Shown here one piece after another: positions 12,416-25,400 of a stretch of DNA of 64,000 nt. How positions within the stretch are numbered: position 1 is the stretch's first letter; every line of letters starts with the position of its first letter. The stretch is taken from the NCBI GenBank assembly GCA_019914945.1, contig CM034111.1:1240001-1304000 (forward strand), in the 5' to 3' direction. The DNA comes from Typha latifolia. Taxonomy: Eukaryota; Streptophyta; Magnoliopsida; Poales; Typhaceae. Made by a program: the position numbers and the translations under genes. Below the pieces are notes generated by a model. The model made no database searches. It had not been told where the DNA came from and was given only the letters and a program-made list of their open reading frames with translations.

Positions 12416-12701
12416 CTTGGTGCGCGGGGTTAGTTTACCGGCGGTGATTCGACTCGGAGTCGGAGATATGGTTTTAGACTGGAGCTTTACTCATGGTGCC
12501 AATGCCATGGACACCACTAAGAGGGAAAAATATTTGCATTTCAGACCCTAACATTTATGTAAAGTTTCAGTTTAAACACCGTCATGTTTTTATTCATAAT
12601 TACGCCCCTGCATTTTTCTGTAGAATATGCATGTTAGTCCTCTCTATAAAATGCCGCCCATAGGATTCAATACATCGACCATCTTCTTCTTCCGATCAAG
12701 A
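12416..12701. promoter_or_regulatory. Compact divergent promoter between RH22 and SDH7
   Basis: Only 286 bp separate the two start codons, so both 5' UTRs and core promoters must fit here. A TATA-like CTATAAA sits on the SDH7 side; none is obvious for RH22. Whether it works as a true bidirectional promoter is inference. Confidence 0.55.
12644..12650 (+). promoter_or_regulatory. TATA-like element of SDH7
   Basis: CTATAAA lies 52 bp upstream of the SDH7 start codon, which would give a leader of about 20-25 nt. Confidence 0.45.
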
Positions 12702-15344
12702 ATGGCGGTTTCGTACTCCAAAACCACCCTCTTCTCAATCTTACGCCATAACTCTCAGGTCAATCCATCTCGATATCTCTATCCTCTTCTCTTTCTTCGG
12801 ATCGATCGCCATCATTCTTACCTTCGATCCCTTTCTCGTCGCAGAATTCGCAGCGGCCGCTTCCTAATCTCCCCCGCCGCGATTACCACATCGAGCTCGG
12901 AGTTCGCGAGAAGGCGGTCAGCGCTCACTTCTCCTGTGCCTTCTTTTTGTCTACTTCTTGCATTCGTTCGGATCGAAATCAGCGTTTCGGTCCATCTCCA
13001 TTCTACGAGAGTTTTTAGTTCAATATTTTTTTTCTTTAATCGATCTTGGTTTCCTACTAGTGTTTCCTAATTTTTTTTCTTCGCAATTTAGATTGTGAGT
13101 GATCTCCATCAGTGTACCAAATTTATTCTTGCTCTGAATTATTTCTTAGTGCTCATGTAGGTGGAGTTTCTTGTTCCTTTCGATTTGTTATTTGACTTGG
13201 ATTCCTCTTTTGGTTGGACAAAAAATTTCTTGTCATTTCAAAACTAATAATATTTCGATACATTATGGACAGCGCTTTCATTGGCTATTACTAGAAAAAA
13301 TAGAGCAGAGGGATGAATAATTATAACGTTGACTCTGTGAATGTACCTGCAATGAATGTCGTTAGTACTCAGAGGCAGGGTGTGTTATTGGGGCTATATT
13401 TCTTTTGCATGCATTCTTTGGTAGGAAGAACCTTAAAATCAACAGGTTTAAGCTTTTAATTAACCCATCAGGTAATTATATTTGGCACAATACCCTCCAT
13501 CTGAACATTATTCTATCACTTTCGATATGCCAATTTATTACTTCTTGCTCCTTTGTTTATCTCAGTTCTTTATACCACCATATCTGCTTCCCTTTTATAA
13601 TTTATACTTTTTCACTAGATCTATTGTCGACCCTTGGACCATTTTCCTCCACTATGTTCTGGCATCCTCAAAATGTCCTTTGTTGGCGTGACATAAAGGC
13701 ATGAGTGCACATTGAAGAAACGGATTTCTATGTTGAGTTGGTATTACACTGCGCTTGCTGACTTGTCTCTCCTTTATCAACTCTAGAAGACAGTAGCTGG
13801 ATACATCGTTTATAATGAAACTCCCTCCTGTTTATATGTTTGGCTTGAATCTCAATTTAGGATTTAGTGTACTACTGTGCTATAAAATTTCTTGCGGTAT
13901 ACCAAGTTTTAAGTGATAATACAAGAAAAGGTCCAGCCAATTGTCCTTTACTACAATATTTTGTCATCCTTTGTTGATATATGACTTGACTATTCCACTA
14001 GTTCAACTTGCTTCAAATGATCTCATTTTTGTTTATGCTTATGTCTCAAATGTTGTTATGACCTTTGGGGAACTTATGCTTCCTTATTTGGAACTTAGAG
14101 AAGTGTTCATGTAATTGTCATTTAATCATAGAATGACCAATATTTTCACTTGTATTACTGGCACACAATAAATGAGTTATCATGTTCAAATTTAGATATA
14201 TATAATGCCAGTACTTTAGCTGATCACCATGTTCATCAAGAGGAGTTGGCAATATGGAGTATCTACTGAAAATGTCACCACTTTCTTGTTCAGCTTAATG
14301 TATATTTATACTGTGCAATAACATATTTCTTCATCACATCATTATACCATGAGAAGATTTGGTAAAGATTTTGCTATATGCATTTTCTTTCTTGAGAAAT
14401 TTCACTGAGGTAACATTTGTGGGATGCTAGGATATAATTCCGACCTCCTTCTTTCTCTCTCAGCTTACAACTTAGTCATCTTGTTGTTAATACTTTGTAT
14501 CACAGCTCTTGGAAGAGGATCCTGCTTTAAAAAGGTTCAAGTCATACAAGAATAATGTGAAGCAGGCAACAAAAATTGGGACCGCCCTTACAGTTCTTGT
14601 AGTTGCTGGTATGGCTGATTAGCATGATATTTTTTTATACAATGTTCTAGCATCAATTTCTGATATTGCTATATTAGAATCAAATGGTTATCATGATAGC
14701 ATAAAAGGATTCTCCTAGTAAGATGCTTTGTCATCTTTGCAGTAAATATTTGTTTGGTAACTTCTTACATTGTTACTTTGTTAGCTTGTTCTTCCTATCA
14801 AATTGACCCTTACAATATATTAGCACGAATTTGTACTCCTTTCACGGTAGTCAGTGTGTACTGCATTCAGCTCTTTGAAATGGGTGATTTGTAGTTATAT
14901 ATTTCTGAAATGTATGTGATTCTGAAGTATATCAAGCTTGGTTAAGTTAAAATTAAAAGGTAACATAATACAAGTGTTTTTGCTGGCTCCTCTCCTTTCT
15001 TTCGAAAAAAAAGAAGTCAAATTTAAGGAACAGCTAGATGCTTTTTTGACCTTCAATTGCATTTGTTCAATCAGGGCTCAACTTCAATAAATGGTATGAT
15101 ATTGTAAGGTCAACAATGTTTTGATTCTTGAAATTTCATTTATTGCATGTGAGGTGGTTCTTTGCTTAACATGTTTCAAGATTGTGTTATAGATAATTTG
15201 TATATATTTTCCATACCCATTAAACCCAAATTAATCTGCAGATTTACTACAGAATATATAATTTCTATAAGATGTTTCATTTGGCTTTTCTTTTTCACAG
15301 CATGTAGCTACGAGATTTATGCAGTGGCAACCGCAAAAAATTAG
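12702..15344 (+). CDS. SDH7: Succinate dehydrogenase subunit 7-like, mitochondrial
   Basis: The four small exons are 12702-12758, 12845-12916, 14506-14608 and 15301-15344 (276 nt, 91 aa). All are GT-AG and in phase. The protein is MAVSYSKTTLFSILRHNSQ, then NSQRPLPNLPRRDYHIELG, VREKALLEEDPALKRFKSY, KNNVKQATKIGTALTVLVV and AACSYEIYAVATAKN. The Ser/Arg-rich, acid-poor N-terminus fits a mitochondrial presequence. The HIELGVREKALLEEDPALKRFKS core followed by one hydrophobic helix (IGTALTVLVVA) and a YEIY motif matches the plant-specific SDH7 subunit of respiratory complex II. The function of SDH7 inside the complex is not established. A longer ORF reads through the first intron in another frame (to 13070) but loses the conserved core. 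Intron 2 is 1.6 kb and intron 3 is 0.7 kb; neither contains a recognised gene. RH22 lies head-to-head upstream. Confidence 0.8.
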
Positions 15345-15372
15345 GGGCAGCACCAGTCAACCAGTTTGTACA

Positions 15373-15378
15373 AATAAA
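15373..15378 (+). terminator. Polyadenylation signal of SDH7
   Basis: A canonical AATAAA lies about 30 nt after the stop codon. Plant signals are degenerate and 30 nt is short for a 3' UTR, so other sites may be used. Confidence 0.4.
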
Positions 15379-16433
15379 AGAATGATCACCTGACTCATTC
15401 CCTTCATCTCTTCTGTTCAGTTTGTTCGCCTCGTTTGGTTCTAATGCAGAATAAATCTAGTTGTAGTAACCGCTTGATTCGAAATTTAATTCGAGGTTCA
15501 AACAATTTCCTCGATACACTCGGGAAATCAGCTGTACTGTAAATTGTATGTGATTTGCTTCAAATTGGTTTCTTAATTTTTGAAATTTGATTGCGCTTGA
15601 GCGTGCAATTGGTGACAAAAGCTCAAGCCAGTCGTTATATATATATTATATATATCTCATATCTTATCACGAGGTTTCACAAAGCTAGGGTATATCAAAA
15701 TTTCGAGGTTTTTCATTCTTAAATCTCGTCTTCGGATGAACACTGGGTTTGAAAAGAGATCACCATACACCTAATCCATAATTAAAGTAAAAATTATCGT
15801 TTGATTTAAAATATCACTAATTTTTAATATAGTTTCATTGTTCCTTAATACTTTAATAACAAAGTTATTTCACATCAAATATAATTATTATTTTATATAC
15901 TAGTGTTAAACTAACCATTAGAATAATTATACATATTCCACCTTTATTCTACAAAGTGAACACAAGCTTAAAAAAGAAAAGAAAAAGAAATCTGTAGCAC
16001 CGCCAATTTTTGCATTGCTTGCATATATTTTCTTAAATATATCTCCAACTAGCCATTTGTAAATCTTCAATTGTGAAATGATCAACTGATCCGCAGTCAT
16101 CTAGATGTACATGTACACGCACTGCATAAGTTACTTGACAAACAATTCTGCTGTCCTCGTCAAAGGAAAAAGATATTATGTGTTGCCAACTAAAAAAAAA
16201 TGTAATTCGACCTACAAACTTAACCAAAAGGGCACTAGTTCTAAATGAAGATTGTTCCTTCCCTCGCGTGCCTTCAGCACACCAAAATATACAGGAATAT
16301 CTGGTCCACGAATTTGACAAATAAAATATGAAAAGTACATATACGACAAATATGGATGGCAAGTTAGCACTCTTGAAGAATATACTTGAAAAATCCACCA
16401 AAGCTTCACTCATTGCCTAACATGGTACAGTGA
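15379..16433. other. Convergent intergenic region SDH7 / NUA
   Basis: This region contains the 3' ends of two convergent genes. It is AT-rich with a short TA run near 15637-15655. A 126-codon minus-strand ORF (16413-16033) falls in the expected NUA 3' UTR and shows no family signature. Confidence 0.5.
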
Positions 16434-19400
16434 CTATGATTGACCACGCCCACCTCGACCTCGAGCCCCCCCTCGATTGCCATCCCTCTGTTGCGAGAGT
16501 GGAAAGAAAGCATATCAGGTATATTCATTCAAAGGAATATTAAAGTTGACATCCTAGTGAGCCATGGAAGTAGCAGTCATAGAATTCACCAAAAGGAGAA
16601 AACCTTACCCTGAAGCCACCAGGTGCTCTGCCCCGACCTCTGGAAGAAGCTTGGGCCGTCATCCGGGCTTGTCTTAGAAGGGAATTCTGTTTAGCTCTCT
16701 CAGCTATAGTAATTGTTCTACCAACCCGTGATTCTTCCATCTCTGTACCGGTGCTGGAACTTGGCTGGTCTGAGGCTGCACTATGCAGAAGAGAAGTTGG
16801 TGAACCCTCCCGGACATGTGATGATGTTTGAAGAACCATACTCGGTGAACCTTCCCGCAAACCTGATACTCTCTGAGGGCTTCGCTCAATTTCAGAAGCA
16901 CAAGGTTCAGTGCTATTATTACCTTCTGCAATCTCCTCTGAAACTTCATTATTCTCACTTTTCTCAGTTAGAGCTTCAGGAGAGGCAGACTCAAGGTCCT
17001 CTCCAGTTTCATCACCAATAACAACCCCATCACTAGGAGTCGACTCACAGTGGCGTTCTCCAGATGCAGCATCTTCCTGCTGCTGTTCAGGTTCATCTGG
17101 CATCAGCTCCCCCTCCTCCCTATCATCTTCCCCATCAGCACCTAGATTATGCATGATTTCCTTTACATCCTCACTTTTTGGGCATTCATCTAGCATTTCT
17201 ACTAATGCTTTCGATTTGTCTGACAGCTCCTCTGTAGTCGGATAACTTTCGAATTGGACATCATCTTCTTGATGTGCGCCATCCGGTGGTGGGCTTTGAT
17301 GCTCCTCTGTTTCTCCCTTGCTAATAACATCATCTTCCCTAGCTGTCTCAAAAATCTCATCACTTGCCGATACAGGAGCCTGATCAGCATCCATTTCTTC
17401 CACAGGTGGTGGCTGTGCATCAGAAATGACATTAGCTGGAACTATCAACTCTTGTGCTATGACTGGATTCTCTGCAGATGGCAAGGTTTCGTAACTCTCT
17501 TGCACTAAGTCTGTATCCTTGGACTTCTTTAGTGGAGGTGCAATATCAATATCAGCCTCATCTCGTGCAACTGATTCTTCTTTTGGCTCTGAGACTGATG
17601 ATGAGGCTAAACGTTTGCGAGCAGAAGGTGGAAGTGCAGAAGATAAGCCACCTGAAAGTTCTGGTTCATGAGATGAGCCAGCTTTTCCTTCCTCTGCTGT
17701 TGTAGACACTTCAACTGCCGGCATTTCTGTATCGACTTGAGGCTCTTCAGCCCGTTCAAGACGAGGTCGTACGAGGCGTCTTCCAGACTTGCGAGCTTCA
17801 GTAACTGATTTGACTATAGTCCCAACTCTTTCCTCTGTTGTTTTACTCTGAGGCGCAGATGGTCTTAATGGTGGAGTGGAAACCTGCCTACCTGCATAAA
17901 GCATAAGTAGACTTGTTAAGAGAGTGAATATTTATTGCAAGAACAGCATTTCAACCAGAGTTAAAGAGAACCTGTAGCAGCTGCAGATGTATCCATTGTC
18001 AAATTTTCAGGGTGAAGGGACTGAAGTCCCTGTCCATTATTTTGGAATGAGCTTGCTGCTTCTTCGAAGTTACCAACAGATGAGAAGTAAGCAAAGGTTT
18101 GCTCATCAAGTGTGCTCCCGGATGGAAGTTGAGAAGATGTTATTCCCGCACTCTGGAGACATGGGCAAACAAACATGAAACTCCAGAAAAAAATATCCAC
18201 ATAGGTAAAACATATGTAAGCAAGATCCTACTAAACACTAACAAAAAGATGGTGGTTCATCTGGTCCAATAAAAAAGACTTGAAAGCCCCTTGGGAACAA
18301 TAACTACATTATGTTTCGAATGGAAATATGCTTTCCTGACTGCATCTTTCTCTGCTTAACGATATATACTTTGCAGCAGTAAAACTCAGATAAAGGAGGT
18401 GATATGTCCCACAATTGGCTGATAATGCTTTTGAACGCAATGTCTAACCTGATTATAGACTAATCATGCATTTCTGAAAAAACAAAATACCCAGACAATA
18501 AGAATAACTAAAGTAATACCACATATTAACTGACTAGAATATTTACAGTTTAATGCAAAAGTAACATACAAGGTAACCGTATGTAAATGTAACAATAATG
18601 CATTAACTGTATCTCCCACATCACATCAACTAATTTCAGTTCTTTTAAGGCAAATTTCTCTTATGCAACTGACAAAAAAATAGGACATCATGTTAAAAAT
18701 TAACATGTAACAAGCAAATTCTCTCTCCAAAAAAAAATGTAACATGCAAAGAATATGGTAGACCAGAGCATATTACTATATAAGCATGGGCACAGTACAC
18801 CTCTATCCCCAAATTAGAGACGGCTTCAAGAATAATTGCAAGACATGGTATTACAACATAAAACTGAGAACAGAAAAGGATTGATAAACCTGCAACACTA
18901 AATGTCATGGATAAATATACCTCCAACATAGTGACTATGGCTTGCTTGTGCTTTGCAAGTTCTTCTTCAACTTTCTTCTTGTCCTACAATACACGAAGAA
19001 ACAACATATTCACTTTTTCATGAATCATGAACTACTACATGATACTGACATTGAACGCCATTGAACGGAGTGCACAGTACATTAAAAATCCACAACGTAA
19101 TAGGATACAACAAGTACAAAAAGATTCAACCAGAATATCATTGCTTATGTGAACCAAGAAAAATTGATAATGATCAAGATACAGCAGTACATATGTGACT
19201 ACAACTATAAAATGTGTGCCACAACATTTTCTTATAGATCTCTTACAATTGACAAAAGAACGATCCATAATTTGTTTATAAGTAAAGTATCCAATTGAGA
19301 AGAAAATACCATGTTAAAAGATGAAGTCCAGAAACTGAAAAGAGCCAATTAATTTCATAGACCACCAAAGAAGTACCAGTATGCTATCAAGCAACAAACT

Positions 19401-22400
19401 GTTTCCATAAAGGCAAAATTGACAGCCTTCACTTGGAACCCCTTAAATTAGTGCATCTTAAGCATATGTTTTCTTCTTTTAGTTGATCTGATGCTATCTC
19501 AGTCAAAAAGACCACAAAGAGAAGTTCACAGTCCATATTGCAGTTCACTATCATCTACAAGCTATCATAACTTTAACCAGGCTCGTAACATGTTATGAAA
19601 ACAGAGATACTTTTCTGTAATGACTCAGTCGGCTCATCAGATTATCAAACCACACCTTAAAATTAGTAGCATCAGAAACAAAATATTGAGATGTTGCTAA
19701 ACAAAACATTGTTATAAGAAAAAAAAAGGTGGCAGGTACAGTGGGAAAGACCAAAGACTAATAGAAGACACCCCACAAGAATAGAAAGATTGTTGAACAA
19801 AATAATTGGTTACACTGAACAGAGGAAAACTAGAAACATAAATTTCAGAGTCAAACATAAAAATTAAGAACAAGGACAAAGGCAACTGCCAGAGATACAG
19901 AAGGACAACTATCACCAAGCAGAAAAAATATGGTTGGGTAATAGGGATAAACCTTGTTAACTGTCTGAATAAGATCTAGCACTGTCTTCTCAGTCTTTTG
20001 CCGCTTTAGTTTCTCTTTCCTATTATCATCCCTCTCCCTCTCTAAAGTTTTCTCCAATATCTGACTTTCATATGTCATTGAGACCGACATTCACATAGGT
20101 TAAAAGAAAAAAGCAACTAATTAATGGTGCACAAGACAAACCTGTATCCTGGTGTCCTTCTCCTTCGTGGTATGGTCAACTGAAGTTTCAGCTAAGGCCT
20201 TCCTGCCTGCAAAATTGGTTAAGTTAAACACGAAAAAGAAAAAAAAAGTAATTCAACTGTGTAGATGAGTTGGTACTTGATTTAAGATCTTCTATTTGTT
20301 TCATAAGGCCTTGGTTTTCCTTGTTAAGTTCCTCCTTCTCCTTTGCTACTGTATCACATTTCTTCTGTAGTATTTACAGGTAGATTAATCAGATAGGAGC
20401 ACTCAATACAGTAAAATAATAAAAATAACAGCAAGTTATTGAACTAAGATCTAGGAAAGAAAAGTGAAATATCATAATTTTTGGCCCAATCTGGTAAAAA
20501 ATAAAAGATGAATAGAGAAATTACAACCTTTAGAGCAGTAAGAACCTTCTTTTGCTTTTCAGTTTCCATTTTAAGATTTGCCTGAAAGTTCAAATTGTTT
20601 GATTAATACCAAATCAAATGGAGGAAAAATATATTGTTCAGAAGCACCCAAATAAATTGCACCTCAACTTGAAGAGCAGCATTTAACTTATGTTCCCGTT
20701 CAGCTAATTCTACTTGATTTCTAGCAAGGTTTTGCTCCAAGTTTGAAATAATTTCTTGCTTCTCTGAAACAAGATTCTTTGCCTGCTCAAGTTCGATCCC
20801 ATACTCTCTCAGAAGTGCCTACACCACATGAAAATTATTAATTACTACATCGGGCACCAAAGAAAATCAAAAATACCAAAATCGAGACTGGCAACTATTG
20901 AACAATTGATGGCCTCAGCATTACCATCATTTGGAATCTCCTGGAAAAGGTGCATCACACGTCATCATGAAAATTAGACGTGATTTTTTTTCACAAAGAA
21001 AGTATGCTACTTCTTAGTTTGCAAAGGATATGCATCTAAATGAAAAAAGCCTGAAGAGTTCCATTGAAGATTAGAAACTTAAATGTTCAAATTGTTTCCA
21101 AATTTGGCTCTGTTAACAAAATGAAATGTTTCGGTTCTAGTTTCATTCTATTGGTTTTCGCTTTAAAAAATACTCTGTATCTTATTTTCAATGCATCATA
21201 CAAGATCTAATAGCACTTAAGAAATCGGGTTGATATTGAATTAGGTAAAAGTTGAATTCAAGTCAAATCCAGCTTTGAATCTAAAATATGCTTTACAAAA
21301 AATTGTTATTAGAGTCGTTTTAGTTGGATGCTGGTTTTTGGGTACAGTATCAGATCAGATAGGACTGAAATGTCTCGGTTTTGGACAAACCATCAATCTA
21401 TGTCAAAAGTACAATTAACAAATAGAACAGGTCAATGAGCCAAGTTCATCAGGCATAAGACTATTATCTAGAGTGCCATTAGAAGAATACACCACCGAAA
21501 TAACCTTAAAAACATAAAAAGTTTAAAAAACTACTAACCTTGTTCTTCTGGAGTTCATCTTTCATATGCTCATGTTCCTTGGGGTCGATATTTTTACAAT
21601 TTTCAACTAACTGCAACATAAACAGATAATATCCAATAAGAGAGTGGAAAAAAAATCAAACCAACTTCCTTCAAATTTATGCTAAAGACTACCTCAGCAA
21701 TCCTATTGTTGAGATGTTGTATCTCCAATTTTAGTGTCTGAACCTCCTTCTGGGAAGCTTCAGTCTCTATTTGCTTCTCTAGTAAGAGATTACGCAACTT
21801 TTCAGCTTCAATTACAGCGTTCTGTGCTTTATCACGGAGTTTCTATAAAAAGAGTAACAGTATCTCTCATGAGTCAAAAGATTCAAGTAAGAACTGCACA
21901 TTTTTTCCTCTGTCCATCCTGATATGCCAAGCTTCACAACCAAATACTAGCCCTCATGCTTATCTAAGACAAATGATACATTGATGCATCCAAGAAAAAC
22001 TATTTATCATTATATGTACGTGACATATTTATCATTATATGTACCTGACATTCTTCGAAGTTGTGTTTGTTCTCCTCTCGAAGCTGAATATTGCTTTCAC
22101 GAAGCAAATTAATTTCTCTTACCTTCATCAACAACGAGTAGAAAAATTATCATTACCAGCATAATAACGGGTACAATACCTTGCACCCTTAAAGAAAAAT
22201 TGGGAAAAAATAAATCAGGATCCTGGAAAAACAAAAGAAAATTCTTACTTGAAGCTGAAGGGACTTGAACTCTTCATCTTTAAACATTGTTGTTCGAGAA
22301 TTCTCCGACTGAGAATGAAGCAACGCTTGAGCTTCCTCAGATGCCTTTAAAGCGCTCTCCAACTAGAAGCACAAAAGCACCCAAACCAAAAAAAAAAAAA

Positions 22401-25400
22401 ATTTCAGTTCTGACTGAGCTAATACAGGAATATATAATTGCTTATGAATAATGAGGGAAAACCTTATGAAGCATACCTGCGACTGAAGCCGCAATTTCTC
22501 CTGCCTTAGCAAACATATTTCGGTCTCCGCCTGAAATAATACAGCAAAGTGGACATGAATACTAATAAAATTCCATTTACCCCAAAATTGCTGGCAAATT
22601 CACTTACTATTTCTTTTGATCTGCGTATATAGCTAATAACATTCTGTAGATCGCCCTCTGTTTGTGAATCTGCATTTTGAGATGAATGCCCAGCAAAACT
22701 TCGATCCTTGTCAGCTAATCTAATGTGCAAAGACTCAAGCCGATCATGCAATATTTTGTTCTGAAAGATGTAAGAAAGATTAAGAGACAAAATACAAGCC
22801 ACTAGGATATGCCTTGTGTTCACTTTTTATGCAAAAACAAAACCAAATGAAATACAAACCTGTTCATTTGTTTCACTGTACTTCCTCTGGGCTTCATCCC
22901 TTTCTTTCTGTAACTCCATTTTCTCACACTCCCATGATGCTTTTAGAGCAACCTGAAAAAGAATTCAGCAAGGACTAGAGTAAATGCTAAGACACATGTG
23001 AGCAGAAAAAAAAAAACAATTGCACAATAACAAAATAGACCCCGCCAAGCACCTACAAAAGGCCTTCACATAAGTACAAGCATCCTTAGGATAGAACAAG
23101 ACTCATTGTGCTGTCTATGTAGAAATATCAAATCCTTACAAACTGACACCATACTTAGCCAAAATTATGCCCCGCAAAAATTGATATGAGAAGACAAACA
23201 CAAAGAAACATAACCACAAAATGGTAATATAAACAAGTCCAAAATAAATCACAGTGATTATTCATGTTTTGGAACAGACAAATATAACTAAAGAAATGTC
23301 AAAATGACAATTAAGCATATTTGCACATAACCACAACAATTCTTATATCAACCCTTTCCTATTGGAATGAAATGATTTACGTGTACAATTAGAACTTTCA
23401 TGATAAGGACCTTAGTTTGGCACAAAACTTGGTGAACAGATCAAAAGCATAATACTACACCAATAGAGAATTAGAGAATCTAACAAAGTGTCTTTGAAGG
23501 GAAGACAGAAAAAAGGCTTTACATAAGATGGTAGATAGAATAGTGAATTACATTTTCAGCCTTTTGTGCTTCTGTAATGTCTCGAAGCTTTGCTATTTCA
23601 CATTGAAACAAAGACAACTCCTTAGAAGTACTTGTCAACTCCTGAATTGTCTCAGATTGCAGAATAACCTACAGGATGACAAATAGACAATTAGCTTTTC
23701 AAAGGTAAAAGTTAAATGCAACAAAATATTTGATTGTGCCTGCTCTGAGAGCTCCTTTGGCAATCAACATCATTCAAGTGAAAATATACAATTTAACGAA
23801 TTTCCAGTTCTAGGGCACAAGCTCAATAACAAGTCATTATTTACGAATACAAGTCCTTCAAAAGATATTTGTCAACAAGAAAACATCAATTGCATTAAGC
23901 AAGATGATGAAATGCTGCCAATACATATAATTGTACACCTATGCAAGTTCCCACAAGGATGAAATGAAAAGACACAAACATGTAATGTAAGATATTAACC
24001 TAGCACCCTGACCAGTTGAGACCCTAGTAAAACTATCAAAGAAGATCAAAAATATTGTTTCGCAAATTAAGGAATATTCTTCTGACTCCATTTTGTTCTA
24101 TTACTTCTCTCAGAGAGTTTCAATCACTCCCTAAAAACAGAATGTCTCAAAAGAAAGGAGGCCCTCCTATTGTTTTCTTTTCATGTAGGAGTACGGAAAA
24201 CAAAATCATAATAATTGAGCTAATACAGGAAGATCCATCATAAAATACTTATCAGCAAATGTATGACCGATAAGCTCAAATTACCATACTGCCAAGCAAG
24301 GAAAATGCATCCATAATGCCAAACGGCATCCTAGCAGCAGCATGGTGAATCCAATCAAAAGCAACACTACCTAATGACATCTCAAACATGGAAACTACAG
24401 CATAATCGCCCACCAATCAAAAGAAACTAATTCTTATACAGCTTACCGATGGCTTCATATGGGATCTTTTGTAAGAGGAATTGAAAAAAAAAAAAAAAAT
24501 GTCACTCATTCAAATCTGATCACAACAGGATTATAGGACCAAATGGTTAGCTTTTACAGCATGGAACTAGAGAAGATGAACATGAAGTACCCTAAGGCCA
24601 ACTAGACCATGTTATGCAAGAAGATCCAACAATACAGTAGAAAAAGATAACAGATCTTCACAGGCAAAATCAGCTCCAGAGGGGTGTTTAGAAATAACAC
24701 CTGTCTCTCATAGTTATCCTGGGCAGTTCTCCAGCGTTTCTGCTCCCTATCAAGATCGTCCTTTAAGGACAATACTTGGATTTCTAGCATCTCTATTTGC
24801 GTTCTGAGGGAAAATAAAACAATGCTGAGTATATTAAACTAATAGACACTGATTGTTGCCCAAACTTACCCAAGACCAGAAGACTTACAATTTCTTAGCA
24901 ACTTCATCCTGTAAGGTCGACTTTTCAGCCAAGACAGCACAGAGTTCCTTTTCCTTAGCTTCAACAGCTGAGCGGGCTTCAACAAACTTCAGATCATAGT
25001 TCTTATCTAGTTCAGACAATTTATTTCTTAGTGACAGAACTTCATCCTCCAAGTTCCTCTTCATTTTTTCAGCCTGAAACAAAGCAGCAGTTTCTGTTGA
25101 ATATTCAATGAATATAAACAGCTGGATTTTTCATTTTTCTGTCAATGAAATCACTAAAAAGCCATACTACCTCAGTCTTGTACTCCTCATGTGCAGACTC
25201 AATCTGCTTTAATGCAACTTCATTTGTGTGTGCTATTTCTTTGTACTGTAGAAGAAAATGTCAAGTATCAGAGGAACCATGCCAAATTAAGAGAGAAACT
25301 AATAGAAGTCACAACAAGAGTCAAGGCACCTGCAGCATGTAATCCTTGTTTGCTCGAGCTTCATCTCTCAGTTTCTCCATCTCCTCTTTAACTTTCCACA

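Noticed and set aside
12627..13070. 147-codon ORF starting upstream of SDH7
   Set aside because: It reads through the first SDH7 intron and the second exon in the wrong frame. The spliced frame restores the conserved SDH7 core.
16033..16413. 126-codon minus-strand ORF downstream of NUA
   Set aside because: It lies in the expected NUA 3' UTR after the stop at 16434. Its hydrophobic, compositionally odd sequence has no recognisable domain.
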